Shown piece by piece: positions 48,792 through 57,920 of a stretch of DNA of 62,030 nucleotides. The translations under genes were made by a program, and so were the position numbers. Positions within the stretch are counted from its first letter, which is position 1; each line of letters opens with the position of its first letter. This stretch comes from JACCVL01 sp038232655 (lineage in GTDB: Bacteria > Actinomycetota > Actinomycetes > Propionibacteriales > Nocardioidaceae), in the NCBI GenBank assembly GCA_038232655.1, contig JBBSNM010000004.1:1-62030 (forward strand). The letters run 5' to 3'. Below the pieces are notes generated by a model that was given only the letters and a program-made list of their open reading frames with translations, did no database searches and was not told the DNA's origin.

Positions 48792-49901
48792 ATGGATCTC
48801 ATGGATGCCATGCCTGACGAACACGCACCCGCCCAGAAGCCCGCGACGCTTGCGGTGACCGCCGGCCGACCCGCGCACGAGCCGGACGCCCCGCTCAACG
48901 CACCCCTCCTACCGGCGAGCGTCTACGTCGCCGGTGGCGACCGCGAGTACGGCCGCTACGCGAACCCGACCTGGGAGGCGTTCGAGCAGGCGCTGGCGCT
49001 GCTCGAGGGCGGCGGCAAGGCGTTGGCGTTCTCGTCCGGGATGGCGGCGGTCACCGCGGTGGTCGACCTGGTCGCCCACGGTGAGGCGATCGTCGTCCCG
49101 AAGCACGCCTACCTCGGCGTCCTGCACCAGCTGGCCTCGATGGAGGCGAGCGGCCGGCTGAGCGTACGGGCGGTGGACGTCACCGACACCGACCAGGTGG
49201 TCGCCGCGCTGGACGACGCGGCGGTGCTCTGGCTGGAGTCACCCACCAACCCGGCGCTGGAGGTCGCCGACGTGGCCAAGCTGGCCGCCGCCGCACACGA
49301 CGCCGGCGCCAGCTGCGTCGTCGACAACACGTTCGCCACCCCGCTGCGCCAGCGCCCCCTCGACCTCGGCGCCGACGTGGTGGTGCACTCGGCCACCAAG
49401 TACATCGCCGGTCACGCCGATGCGCTGCTCGGCGTCGTGGTCACGCGCAACGAGCAGGTCTTGATGGCGATTGACGAGCGCCGGCGGATGACCGGAGCCG
49501 TGCCCGGGGCACTGGAGACCTGGCTGGCGCTGCGCGGCATGCGCACGCTCGCGCTGCGGGTGGACCGCGCCGAGGCGAATGCCCAGACGCTGGTCGAGCG
49601 GCTCCGTGAGCACCCGGCGGTGCGCACCGTGCGCTACCCCGGCTTCGGCGGCATCGTCGCGATCGAGTTCACCGGCGGCGCCATCGCCGCGGACCTGATG
49701 GTGCACAGCACCCGGCTGTGGGTGCACGCCACCAGCCTCGGCGGGGTCGAGTCGACGATGGAGCGCCGGCGGCGTTGGAAGGGTGAGGCGGCCACCATCC
49801 CGGACGACCTGGTGCGGCTGTCGGTCGGCGTCGAAGACGTCGACGATCTGTGGTGCGACCTCAGCGCGGCGCTGGACGCGACCGGGACACTGCCCGGCTG
49901 A
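48792..49901 (+). CDS. Cys/Met-metabolism PLP enzyme (cystathionine gamma-synthase/lyase family)
   Basis: Fold-type I PLP enzyme of 369 residues. The catalytic lysine lies in VVVHSATKYIAGHADALLGV, with SSGMAAVTAVVDLVAHGEAI and WLESPTNPALEVADVAKLAA forming the cofactor pocket. The C-terminal WVHATSLGGVESTMERRRRW and RLSVGVEDVDDLW are typical. It is shorter than E. coli MetB because the loop after VRYPG is missing. Synthase or lyase activity cannot be told from sequence. Three in-frame ATGs (48792, 48801, 48810) compete for the start. Confidence 0.88.
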   Translation: MDLMDAMPDEHAPAQKPATLAVTAGRPAHEPDAPLNAPLLPASVYVAGGDREYGRYANPTWEAFEQALALLEGGGKALAFSSGMAAVTAVVDLVAHGEAIVVPKHAYLGVLHQLASMEASGRLSVRAVDVTDTDQVVAALDDAAVLWLESPTNPALEVADVAKLAAAAHDAGASCVVDNTFATPLRQRPLDLGADVVVHSATKYIAGHADALLGVVVTRNEQVLMAIDERRRMTGAVPGALETWLALRGMRTLALRVDRAEANAQTLVERLREHPAVRTVRYPGFGGIVAIEFTGGAIAADLMVHSTRLWVHATSLGGVESTMERRRRWKGEAATIPDDLVRLSVGVEDVDDLWCDLSAALDATGTLPG

Positions 49902-49935
49902 GTGCGGGGCGGTGGGCGGTCTAGATTTGCTCACC

Positions 49936-50160
49936 ATGACAGAGATCGTGTTGCGCGTTCGGCTCATCGGTGGCGCTCAGATCGACGTGACCGTTGAGCA
50001 GGCCGACGCCGCCGACGCAGCCGAGGTCGCCGAGCGGGCGGTCTCAACCCTCGCGGCGGACTCCGGAGTGCTCCGCAGCAAGCACGGTGACCGGCTCGTC
50101 GTGCTGTACGGCCGGGGCGTCGCCGCGCTGGAAGTGGCGCCGCGCGGGGCTGTTCTGTGA
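49936..50160 (+). CDS. Small protein of unknown function
   Basis: A 74-residue product starting MTEIVLRVRLIGGAQIDVTV and ending VVLYGRGVAALEVAPRGAVL, with a central alanine-rich helix. It looks like an alpha/beta fold of two beta pairs around a helix. No motif, signal peptide or membrane segment is visible. It follows the PLP-enzyme gene by 34 bp and may be co-transcribed. Confidence 0.6.
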   Translation: MTEIVLRVRLIGGAQIDVTVEQADAADAAEVAERAVSTLAADSGVLRSKHGDRLVVLYGRGVAALEVAPRGAVL

Positions 50161-50248
50161 CCGCATTCGCGCTCCCGGCTCGGCGCGGACTGGTGCGCGA
50201 TTTCGTCGACAAGCCCCGCGATGCACAGCCGGGCTCTGCTGGTGCAGG

Positions 50249-51151
50249 TCAGGGAACCAAGACGAGCTTCCCGCGGGCGTGGCCGCCCTGGATGATCTGG
50301 TAGGCCTCGGCGGCGCGGTCGAACGGGAAGGTCTGCACCTTGATCACCACGGCGTTGTCTGTGAGCAGCTCGGCGACCTGCGCCATGGCCACCATCGGCT
50401 GACTGTCCTCGCCACCACTGGTCACCCGGGCCCCAGCCGCACCGGCGGCGAAGTTGGCGATGCTGACCACCTGGGACGGTTCAGGGGCAAGGCTGATCAA
50501 GTCCTCGACGGGGGTCTTGCCCGCGACATCGAAGACCGCGTCGACCGGCCCGCCGGCGGCGTCGCGCACCCGGGCGGCCACGCCCTCGTCGTAGAGCACG
50601 GGGATCGCCCCGATCTCCCGCAGGTAGCCATGGTTGCCCTCGCTCGAGGAGGCGACCACCCGAGCGCCGCGGGCGACCGCCATCTGCACGGCGACCGCCC
50701 CCACACCGCCCGCGCCACCGTCCACGAAGACCGTGTCGCCCGCCTTGACGTCGAGCAGCCGCAGACCGCGTTCACCGGTCTCCCCGGCCACGCCGGCCGC
50801 GGCCGCCACCGCCCAGTCGACGGACGACGGCTTGGCCGCCCAGGAGTCCAGCACGGCATACTCCGCCTGAGTGCCCTGGCCGCGGCCCAGCACGTCATCA
50901 CCGACCGACACCCCGGTAACGCCCGCCCCGACCTCGTCGACCACGCCGGCGGCGTCGTACCCGAGGTAACCCGTCCCGGTCATCGGCCGGCCGCCGGACA
51001 TGGCGCCGGTGACGGTCTTCCAGTCGATCGGGTTGACGCTGGCCGCCCGGACAGCGATCCGGACCTGCCCCGGGCCCGCGTGCGGATCAGGAGCCTCGCC
51101 CCATTCGAGGACCTCTGGACCCCCGTAGGCCGTGAACTGCAGTGCTCGCAT
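50249..51151 (-). CDS. NADP-dependent MDR-family oxidoreductase (quinone oxidoreductase-like)
   Basis: Medium-chain reductase of 300 residues lacking the zinc ligands of alcohol dehydrogenases. The GroES-like half has MRALQFTAYGGPEVLEWGEA, VRAASVNPIDWKTVTG and YDAAGVVDEVGAGVTGVSVG. The Rossmann half has VFVDGGAGGVGAVAVQMAVA. It ends HARGKLVLVP. Likely a quinone or enone reductase. ATG at 51151 is the family start. Confidence 0.88.
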   Translation of the reverse strand: MRALQFTAYGGPEVLEWGEAPDPHAGPGQVRIAVRAASVNPIDWKTVTGAMSGGRPMTGTGYLGYDAAGVVDEVGAGVTGVSVGDDVLGRGQGTQAEYAVLDSWAAKPSSVDWAVAAAAGVAGETGERGLRLLDVKAGDTVFVDGGAGGVGAVAVQMAVARGARVVASSSEGNHGYLREIGAIPVLYDEGVAARVRDAAGGPVDAVFDVAGKTPVEDLISLAPEPSQVVSIANFAAGAAGARVTSGGEDSQPMVAMAQVAELLTDNAVVIKVQTFPFDRAAEAYQIIQGGHARGKLVLVP

Positions 51152-51274
51152 CCAACTATCCTTCCCACAAGACGATCGCAACCGCCCCGCGCGGGGCGGA
51201 ACCAACCGCGGGCTTCTACCCAGACCGAGCACGCTCCGGACCAGTCGTATTCCTGCTCGTCACCGGCGGAGACC

Positions 51275-52273
51275 TCAGCGCTCGGAGGTAGCCGCCCGCG
51301 AGATGAGCGAGGCCAGCATCTGCTCCGGCGTCAGCTCACCGCGTAGCACGCTCGTCACGTGCTCGACGATCGGCATGTCCACGCTGTAGCGCCGCGCCAG
51401 CTCGCGCAGCGACTCCGCCGACTTCATGCCCTCGGCCACCTGCCGCGTGGAGGCCATGACCTGCTCGACGCTCATGCCCGAGCCGAGCCGCTCACCGAAC
51501 GTACGGTTGCGCGACAGCGGGGACGAGCAGGTGGCCACCAAGTCGCCCAGCCCGGCGAGGCCGGCCATCGTCATCGGGTCGGCGCCGGCGGCCTGCGCCA
51601 GCCGCGCGGTCTCGGCCAGCCCGCGGGTGATGACCGACGCGGTCGCGTTGGCGCCGAGGCCGAGCCCGGCGGCCATGCCGACCGCCAGCGCGATGACGTT
51701 CTTGGTCGCCCCCCCGAGCTCGCAGCCGACCACATCGGTGTTCGTGTACGGCCGGAAGGCGGCGGTGTGGCACAGCTGCTGCAGCCGTGCGGCGACGTCC
51801 TCGTCGGCGCAGGCGACCACGCTCGCGGCGGGCTGCCGCTCGGCGATCTCGCGAGCCAGGTTGGGGCCGCTGACGACACCGACGCGCCGCGGGCCGGCAC
51901 CGGTGACCTCGGCGATCACCTCGCTCATCCGCTTGGCGGTGCCGCGCTCGACGCCCTTCATCAAGCTGAGCAGGACGACGTCGGGTGCCAGCAGCGGCGC
52001 CCAGGCCTGCAGGTTGTGGCGAAGCGTCTGCGACGGCACCGCGAGCACCGCCACGCTCGCGCCGGTCAGAGCGTCGGCGGGGTCGGGTGAGGCCAGCACC
52101 GTGTCGGGCAGCTTGATGCCCGCCAGGTACTCCGGGTTCTCGTGGCCGGTCGTGATCTGCTCGCAAAGCTCCGGCCGGCGCCCCCACATGTCGACGTCGT
52201 TGCCCGCATCGGCGAGCACCAGCGAGAAGGCGGTCCCCCATGACCCGGCGCCCATCACGGCCACCCGGGTCAC
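51275..52273 (-). CDS. gpsA: Glycerol-3-phosphate dehydrogenase [NAD(P)+]
   Basis: Makes sn-glycerol-3-phosphate for phospholipids. The N-terminal Rossmann motif is RVAVMGAGSWGTAFSLVLAD. The catalytic lysine lies in ELGGATKNVIALAVGMAAGL, and NRTFGERLGSG follows. At 332 residues it is normal. The GTG start overlaps the plsC stop (GTGA), so acyl acceptor synthesis and acylation genes are coupled. Confidence 0.95.
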   Translation of the reverse strand: MTRVAVMGAGSWGTAFSLVLADAGNDVDMWGRRPELCEQITTGHENPEYLAGIKLPDTVLASPDPADALTGASVAVLAVPSQTLRHNLQAWAPLLAPDVVLLSLMKGVERGTAKRMSEVIAEVTGAGPRRVGVVSGPNLAREIAERQPAASVVACADEDVAARLQQLCHTAAFRPYTNTDVVGCELGGATKNVIALAVGMAAGLGLGANATASVITRGLAETARLAQAAGADPMTMAGLAGLGDLVATCSSPLSRNRTFGERLGSGMSVEQVMASTRQVAEGMKSAESLRELARRYSVDMPIVEHVTSVLRGELTPEQMLASLISRAATSER

Positions 52274-53055
52274 GGGCCGTCCTCCTGCCGGTCGTGGGTG
52301 CCTCGCCGCCGGGCGGTGGACCGGTAGGGGTCGCCGGTGGTGGGCAACCCGGCCAGGTGAGGGTCGAACCGTACCGCCGGCGGGGTCTGCCCGCGCAGCT
52401 GTCCCAGCAGGTCGGTGATCGCTGCCATCACCCGGGCGGTCGCCGCGCGCAGCAGCTCGGCGGTGACGGGCCGCCCGCGCAGGTCGTCGAGGTCCACCGG
52501 CGGCCCCACGAGCACCTGGTTGACCGGCCGTGCGAGCAGCCGGGGTCGACGTGCGTACGGCGGCAGCAGCTCATGGGCGCCCCACTGGGCGCACGGGAGC
52601 ACCGGGCAGCCGCTGTCGAGCGCGATGCGCACCGCACCGGTCTTGCCGACCATCGGCCACAGATCCGGGTCGCGGGTGAGCGTCCCCTCGGGGTAGACGA
52701 TCACCGACTGCCCGCGGCGGACGGCGGCGACAGCGTCGCGGTAGGCCTGGGCGGCCTGATCGGTCTCGCGGTGCACGGGGATCTGGCCGGTGGCGCGCAC
52801 CAGCCGGCCGACGACCGGCAGCTCCAGCAGCGACTGCTTGGCGAGGAAGTGCGGCGCATAGCCGGAGTCGTGCACGAAGTGCGCGAACAGGAACGGGTCG
52901 GCGTAGGAGATGTGGTTGGCGGCGAACAGGAACCCACCGCTTGCCGGCAGGTGCTCGGTGCCCGACCAGCGCCGGCGGGTCAGCACAGTCAGCAGCGGCC
53001 GGAGCAGACCGACACAGAAGGTCAGCGCGGCACCGCGCCGCTCCCTGCGAGCCAC
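52270..53055 (-). CDS. plsC: 1-acyl-glycerol-3-phosphate acyltransferase (PlsC family)
   Basis: Membrane-associated acyltransferase of 261 residues. The catalytic HX4D reads FAANHISYADPFLFAHFVHD; the substrate-binding block is VIVYPEGTLTRDP, where the usual FPEGTR arginine position is altered to L. The C-terminal 40 residues are proline- and arginine-rich. It is coupled to gpsA and divergent from cofC. Confidence 0.9.
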   Translation of the reverse strand: MARRERRGAALTFCVGLLRPLLTVLTRRRWSGTEHLPASGGFLFAANHISYADPFLFAHFVHDSGYAPHFLAKQSLLELPVVGRLVRATGQIPVHRETDQAAQAYRDAVAAVRRGQSVIVYPEGTLTRDPDLWPMVGKTGAVRIALDSGCPVLPCAQWGAHELLPPYARRPRLLARPVNQVLVGPPVDLDDLRGRPVTAELLRAATARVMAAITDLLGQLRGQTPPAVRFDPHLAGLPTTGDPYRSTARRRGTHDRQEDGP

Positions 53056-53121
53056 GTCACCCTCCCGTCGTGTCGTCGCCCGACTCTAGTGCGAGGGTCG
53101 CTGCTGGCAGGATCGGTGGTG

Positions 53122-53760
53122 ATGAGTGCCGGCACGTTTCTGCGCTGGGTCGCTGTGGTGCCCGTCAAGGCGCTCGCCACGGCGAAGTCCCGCCTGGCCA
53201 CCGGCTCTGACGAGCGGCGGCGGGCGCTCGCGGGCGCATTCGCAGCCGACACGGTGGCAGCGCTGCGCGCCGCCGACGATGTGCGTGCGGTTGTGCTCGT
53301 CTGCAGCGACAAGGTTCTGGTCGCGGCGCTGGCCGCCCCCGGGGTGGTGCTGGTGGACGAGCCGACCCCCGGTGGCCTCAACGAGGCCGCGCGCGCCGGT
53401 GTCGACTGGGCCGCCACCCACCACGGCGACGCGGCCATCGTCGTCCTGCCCGCCGACCTGCCGGCGCTGCGCCCCCGCGACGTGACCCGGGTGCTGCGGC
53501 TCGCGGCTAACCATCCCCGTACGGCGCTGGCCGACGGGGAAGGTTCCGGCACCACCATGCTCACGGGCCTGCCTGGCAGCCCACCGCGACCCCGTTTCGG
53601 CTCCGGTTCGTACGCCGCACACCTGGCCGACGGCGCGGTGGCGATCGATGCCACCGGCCTCGATCGCGCGGCGCGGGACGTGGACACCGAACCGGACCTG
53701 GACGAGGTGCGGCGACTTGGCGTGGGGCCAGCCACCGAGGCGGTGCTCGGCAGTGGGTGA
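53122..53760 (+). CDS. cofC: CofC/FbiD guanylyltransferase of coenzyme F420 synthesis
   Basis: Transfers GMP to 2-phospholactate or phosphoenolpyruvate to start the F420 side chain. The 212 residues begin with WVAVVPVKALATAKSRLATG and carry DEPTPGGLNEAARAGVDWAA, VVLPADLPALRPRDVTRVL, and FGSGSYAAHL near the GTP site. Actinomycete enzymes usually use phosphoenolpyruvate (FbiD). ATG at 53122 and GTG at 53119 are both possible starts. Confidence 0.92.
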   Translation: MSAGTFLRWVAVVPVKALATAKSRLATGSDERRRALAGAFAADTVAALRAADDVRAVVLVCSDKVLVAALAAPGVVLVDEPTPGGLNEAARAGVDWAATHHGDAAIVVLPADLPALRPRDVTRVLRLAANHPRTALADGEGSGTTMLTGLPGSPPRPRFGSGSYAAHLADGAVAIDATGLDRAARDVDTEPDLDEVRRLGVGPATEAVLGSG

Positions 53761-54046
53761 CGATGTAGAGACCGGGCACGAGCGACTGCAGGCCACCGTG
53801 GCTGCGTTCGACGTCGCCACCGGCACGGGTCAGGTGCTGCTCGACGACGGGGTCGCCCTCGACCTGCCCGCCGGTGCGCTGCGGCCGGGCTCGGCCCGGT
53901 TCCTGCGGCGCGGTCAGCGGGTGGTCGTGCAGGTGGACACGAGCACTTGCCGTCCGGTGGTGCGGCTCGTGCACCTGCTCACGGTGCCACCCGGGCGGGC
54001 AGCGTCCGCGGCTTCCACGCCGGACGGCGAGCCTCGTAGGCCGTGA
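53753..54046 (+). CDS. Small cold-shock-like/OB-fold protein
   Basis: A 97-residue product starting at GTG 53753, overlapping the cofC stop by 8 bp. The core LQATVAAFDVATGTGQVLLD, DGVALDLPAGALRPGSARFL and RRGQRVVVQVD resembles the five-strand cold-shock OB fold without RNP motifs. The C-terminal 22 codons run antisense across the leuD 3' end (68-bp overlap). Function unknown; a nucleic-acid role is only a guess. Confidence 0.7.
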   Translation: MGDDVETGHERLQATVAAFDVATGTGQVLLDDGVALDLPAGALRPGSARFLRRGQRVVVQVDTSTCRPVVRLVHLLTVPPGRAASAASTPDGEPRRP

Positions 54047-54596
54047 TCTGGTCGGCGTGCGACAGCGTCACCGCCACGTCGTCGAGGCCCTCGAGCAGCC
54101 GCCAGCGGGTGTAGTCGTCGATGTCGAAGGAGTCCTCGATCCGGTCTTCGTCGCTGCCCGCGGTGATCGTGCGCGCTCGCAGGTCGACGGTCACTGCCGC
54201 CCGCGGCTGACGCTCGAGCAGGTCCCACAGCGCGGCCACGACCTTGGCGTCGACCTGCGCCGCGAGCAGCCCGGCCTTGCCGGCGTTGCTGCGGAAGATG
54301 TCACCGAACCGCGGCGACACCACCGCGGCAAAGCCGTAGTCCTGCAGCGCCCACACCGCGTGCTCCCGGGAGGAACCGGTGCCGAAGTCTGGGCCCGCGA
54401 CCAGGATGCTGGCGCCAACCGAGGCGGGCCGGTTGAGGACGAAGTCGGGATCGCCGCGCCAGGACGCGAACAGGCCGTCCTCGAAACCGGTGCGCGTCAC
54501 CCGCTTGAGGTAGGCCGCCGGGATGATCTGGTCGGTGTCGACGTTGCTGCGCCGCAGGGGGACGGCGGTGCCGGTGTGGGTCTTGAAGGGCTGCAT
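53979..54596 (-). CDS. leuD: 3-isopropylmalate dehydratase small subunit
   Basis: Swivelling-domain subunit of isopropylmalate isomerase in leucine synthesis. The 205 residues show VPLRRSNVDTDQIIPAAYLK, LVAGPDFGTGSSREHAVWAL and GFAAVVSPRFGDIFRSNAGK. It lies 4 bp after leuC and is surely co-transcribed. Confidence 0.96.
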   Translation of the reverse strand: MQPFKTHTGTAVPLRRSNVDTDQIIPAAYLKRVTRTGFEDGLFASWRGDPDFVLNRPASVGASILVAGPDFGTGSSREHAVWALQDYGFAAVVSPRFGDIFRSNAGKAGLLAAQVDAKVVAALWDLLERQPRAAVTVDLRARTITAGSDEDRIEDSFDIDDYTRWRLLEGLDDVAVTLSHADQITAYEARRPAWKPRTLPARVAP

Positions 54597-54600
54597 GGTG

Positions 54601-56007
54601 TCAGGCCTCCACCAGGTCGGCCGGTGAGCTCAGGTGGCCCAGCACGGCGGTGGCGGCCGCGACCTGGGGGGACACCAGGTGCGTGCGGCCGCCCTTGCCC
54701 TGCCGGCCCTCGAAGTTGCGGTTGGACGTCGACGCGGCCCGTTCGCCGGGCGCCAGCGTGTCGGGGTTCATGCCCAGGCACATCGAGCAGCCGGCGCCGC
54801 GCCACTCGGCCCCCGCGGCCTTGAACACGACGTCGAGCCCCTCGGCCTCGGCCTGCAGCCGGACCCGGGTCGAGCCGGGCACCACGAGCAGCCGGGTGTG
54901 GTCAGCGACCCGACGGCCGTCGATGACCGCGGCCGCCGAACGCAGGTCCTCGATCCGGCCGTTGGTGCACGAGCCGACGAACACCGTGTCCACGTCGATC
55001 GCGCGCATCGGGGTTCCGGGCGTGAGCGCCATGTAGTCCAGCGCGCGTACGGCGGCGGCCCGGTCATCGGCGTCGTCGAAGACGTCCGGCGACGGGACGC
55101 TGGCCGACAGCGGCACCCCCTGGCCGGGGTTGGTGCCCCAGGTGACGAACGGTGCCAGCGTGGCGGCGTCCAGCACGACCTCGCGGTCGAACTCGGCGTC
55201 GTCGTCGGTGACCAGTGAGCGCCAGTGCTCGACGGCGGCGTCCCACTCGTCGGCGCTCGGTGCGTGCGGTCGCCCGCGCAGGTAGTCGATGGTGACGTCG
55301 TCCGGCGCGATCAGGCCGGCCTTGGCCCCCCACTCGATGGACATGTTGCAGACCGTCATGCGCGCCTCCATGGACAGCGCGCGGATAGCCTCGCCGCGGT
55401 ACTCGACCACGTAGCCCTGGCCCCCGCCGGTGCCGACCTGGGCGATGAGTGCAAGCACCAGGTCCTTGGCGCTCACCGCGTCCGGCAGCGAGCTCTCGAC
55501 AGTCACCGCCATCGTGCGCAGCCGCGGCTGCGGCAGCGTCTGGGTGGCCAGCACGTGCTCGACCTCGCTGGTGCCGATGCCGAACGCGAGCGCGCCGAAC
55601 GCGCCGTGGGTGGAGGTGTGCGAGTCGCCGCAGACGACGGTGGTGCCGGGTTGGGTGAGCCCGAGCTGCGGACCGACCACGTGCACGATGCCCTGGTCGG
55701 CGTCGCCGAGCGGGTGCAGCCGGACGCCGAACTCGGCGCAGTTCGCGCGCAGCGTCTCGACCTGCGTCCGCGACACCGGGTCGGCGATCGGTCGATCGAC
55801 GTGGAGGGTGGGGATGTTGTGGTCCTCGGTGGCGATCGTGAGGTCCGGTCGTCGGACGGTGCGACCGGCCAGGCGCAGCCCGTCGAAGGCCTGTGGACTG
55901 GTCACTTCGTGCACCAGGTGCAGGTCGATGTAGAGCAGGTCCGGCTCACCATCGGCCTGTCGGACCACGTGTTCGGTCCATACCTTTTCTGCCAGTGTCC
56001 GGCCCAT
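54601..56007 (-). CDS. leuC: 3-isopropylmalate dehydratase large subunit
   Basis: Iron-sulfur catalytic subunit of isopropylmalate isomerase, 468 residues. Cluster cysteines lie in VFVGSCTNGRIED (about 346) and CSMCLGMNPD (about 406 and 409). TTVVCGDSHTSTHGAFGALA and ATQTLPQP are typical. The ATG at 56007 follows AAGGAGGT at good spacing. It is divergent from an IclR regulator across only 48 bp. Confidence 0.96.
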   Translation of the reverse strand: MGRTLAEKVWTEHVVRQADGEPDLLYIDLHLVHEVTSPQAFDGLRLAGRTVRRPDLTIATEDHNIPTLHVDRPIADPVSRTQVETLRANCAEFGVRLHPLGDADQGIVHVVGPQLGLTQPGTTVVCGDSHTSTHGAFGALAFGIGTSEVEHVLATQTLPQPRLRTMAVTVESSLPDAVSAKDLVLALIAQVGTGGGQGYVVEYRGEAIRALSMEARMTVCNMSIEWGAKAGLIAPDDVTIDYLRGRPHAPSADEWDAAVEHWRSLVTDDDAEFDREVVLDAATLAPFVTWGTNPGQGVPLSASVPSPDVFDDADDRAAAVRALDYMALTPGTPMRAIDVDTVFVGSCTNGRIEDLRSAAAVIDGRRVADHTRLLVVPGSTRVRLQAEAEGLDVVFKAAGAEWRGAGCSMCLGMNPDTLAPGERAASTSNRNFEGRQGKGGRTHLVSPQVAAATAVLGHLSSPADLVEA

Positions 56008-56055
56008 CCGACTGACCTCCTTGCATATCAACATGCGAGACGGCAGTATCATCTC
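56008..56055. promoter_or_regulatory. leuC/ndgR divergent promoter-operator region
   Basis: Just 48 bp separate the two start codons, so both promoters must overlap. It includes the leuC AAGGAGGT site, a GCAT-n6-ATGC inverted repeat, and TATCA repeated 23 bp apart (near 56025 and 56048). A regulator bound here would control both genes. NdgR sites in Streptomyces lie in the same gap. Confidence 0.6.
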
Positions 56056-56775
56056 ATGGACAACACTAGCGGAGTCGGCGTCCTGGACAAGGCCGCGCTG
56101 GTACTCACCGCGTTGGAGGCTGGTCCCGCGACGTTGGCCACCCTCGTGCAGCAGACCGGCCTGGCCCGTCCGACCGCACACCGGCTCGCCGTCGCCCTCG
56201 AACACCACCGGCTGGTCAACCGCGACCTGCAGGGCCGCTTCGTGCTCGGCCCCCGGGTGAGCGAGCTGGCCGCTGCGGCTGGTGAGGACCGGCTACTTGC
56301 CACCGCCGGCCCGGTGCTCGCCCGGCTGCGCGACATCACCGGCGAGTCGGCCCAGCTGTTTCGCCGCCAGGGCGACGTACGGGTGTGCGTGGCCGGTGCC
56401 GAGCGACCGACCGGGCTGCGCGACACCGTTCCGGTGGGCTCGCAGCTCACGATGAACGCTGGCTCTGCCGCCCAGGTGCTGCTGTCGTGGGAGGACCCCG
56501 AGCGGGTGCACCGTGGACTGCAGCACTCCGCCTTCTCCGCCGCCGCGCTGGCCGCGGTGCGCAAGCGCGGGTGGGCGCAGAGCGTCGGCGAGCGCGAGGA
56601 CGGGGTGGCCTCGGTCTCCGCGCCGGTGCGCGCGGCGTCGGGCAAGGTGGTCGCCGCCGTGTCGGTCTCGGGCCCGGTCGAGCGCTTGAGCCGCCAGCCC
56701 GGTCGCCAGCACGCGCCGGCGGTGATGGCGGCCGCCGAGCGGTTGTCGCAAAGCCTGCGTCGCAGCGCCGAGTAG
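56056..56775 (+). CDS. ndgR: IclR-family regulator, NdgR-like
   Basis: A 239-residue regulator. The N-terminal winged helix reads VLDKAALVLTALEAGPATLA and LARPTAHRLAVALEHHRLV. The effector domain has VPVGSQLTMNAGSAAQVLLS and REDGVASVSAPVRAASGKVV. Its divergent pairing with leuCD matches NdgR/LtbR of actinomycetes, which controls leucine synthesis and amino-acid-dependent growth. The start at 56056 has almost no leader. Confidence 0.9.
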   Translation: MDNTSGVGVLDKAALVLTALEAGPATLATLVQQTGLARPTAHRLAVALEHHRLVNRDLQGRFVLGPRVSELAAAAGEDRLLATAGPVLARLRDITGESAQLFRRQGDVRVCVAGAERPTGLRDTVPVGSQLTMNAGSAAQVLLSWEDPERVHRGLQHSAFSAAALAAVRKRGWAQSVGEREDGVASVSAPVRAASGKVVAAVSVSGPVERLSRQPGRQHAPAVMAAAERLSQSLRRSAE

Positions 56776-56889
56776 CTGCGCCTCGAGCCCCCGCCTCGAC
56801 CGCGGGATCCGCGCGTTCCGTACCCACACCCGGGTTGTCGGGGCGGGATCGCGGCCAGGCTGTGGCGGCGTGGCAGCGCGTGGGCGCGG

Positions 56890-57804
56890 TCAGGACTCGG
56901 TGCGCGTGCTGAGCGCGGCGCCCGCGCGGGTCGCGCTGTCGACGAAGATCGGCACCGCCGGCCGTTGCCGGGCGGCGGTCTGGTGCGCGATGAGCAGGCG
57001 GCGGTGGATCGGGCGCCGCAGTTCGAGCACGTCAACGCCAGCCGGCCGGAAGGTTTGCGCGAGGTCGGACATCAACGTGATGCCCAGCCCGGCGGCGACC
57101 ATCGCGAGCGCGGTGGCTTGCTCGTTGACCTGGTGCGCGATGCGCAGCTCGAACCCGGCGCGCCGGCAGGCGGCTCGCACGGCCCGGCCGTAGTACGTGT
57201 GCGGACCCGAGATGATCCAGTCGTGGTCGGCCAGATCGCCCAGCCGCACGGCACCGGCATCGAACTGGCCGGCCGGCGCGACCAGGTGCATCTGGTCGCG
57301 ACCGGCGAGAACCACGGTGAGGCTGGTCGGCCAGGGTTCCGCGGCCTGGGGGTAGTCGATCAGGAAGGCCAGGTCCAGATGGCCGTGGCGCAGATCGGTC
57401 AGCGCGTCCTCGGGGTCGACCTCGCGGGTCTTGATCGTGACCTGCGGGTAGTGCGTGGCCAGGTCGCCAAGGATCGTGGGGATGAGTCCGGCGGCGACCG
57501 AGGCAAAGACGCCGACGGTGAGCTCGACGGCATGGGTGTCGCGGGCCTGCTCGACCGCCGCCTGAGCATCGTGGGCTGCGTCCAGCAGGATGTCGGCGTG
57601 CTCCAGCAGCACCCGGCCGACCGCCGTGAGCCGCACTCGGCGCCCGACTCGCTCCAGGATCGGGGCGCCCACCTCATGCTCGAGCGCGCTGAGCTGTTGC
57701 GACACACCTGAGGGTGAGTAGCCCATGGCGTGGGCCGCCGCCGTGACCCCGTCGTGGCGCTCCACCTCGCGCAGAATTCGCAGTCGATGCAGACTCAGGT
57801 CCAT
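56890..57804 (-). CDS. LysR-family transcriptional regulator
   Basis: A 304-residue LTTR. The N-terminal helix-turn-helix is LSLHRLRILREVERHDGVTA followed by MGYSPSGVSQQLSALEHEVG. The effector domain continues through VELTVGVFASVAAGLIPTIL and AMVAAGLGITLMSDLAQTF. The regulated gene is likely the divergent small membrane protein or a locus elsewhere. Ligand unknown. Confidence 0.92.
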   Translation of the reverse strand: MDLSLHRLRILREVERHDGVTAAAHAMGYSPSGVSQQLSALEHEVGAPILERVGRRVRLTAVGRVLLEHADILLDAAHDAQAAVEQARDTHAVELTVGVFASVAAGLIPTILGDLATHYPQVTIKTREVDPEDALTDLRHGHLDLAFLIDYPQAAEPWPTSLTVVLAGRDQMHLVAPAGQFDAGAVRLGDLADHDWIISGPHTYYGRAVRAACRRAGFELRIAHQVNEQATALAMVAAGLGITLMSDLAQTFRPAGVDVLELRRPIHRRLLIAHQTAARQRPAVPIFVDSATRAGAALSTRTES

Positions 57805-57920
57805 TCACTGATCATGAACGAGCCGTCCAGTATTGTGAACTAGACACGAACGGTTGACGGGTCTCAGACTGGTAACGACCGCAGGCGCTGCGGCCTCGTT
57901 CGCAGTGGGGGAAGATCCTG

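Noticed and set aside
53753..54046. hup (HU histone-like) gene, often found between leuD and cofC
   Set aside because: The small frame here is an OB-like protein with no HU signature; no HU gene is visible in the window.
56776..56889. Possible tRNA after the IclR gene, where some actinomycetes have tRNA-Gln/Glu
   Set aside because: No cloverleaf, no TTCGAATC-like T-arm and no CCA end in the 114 bp.
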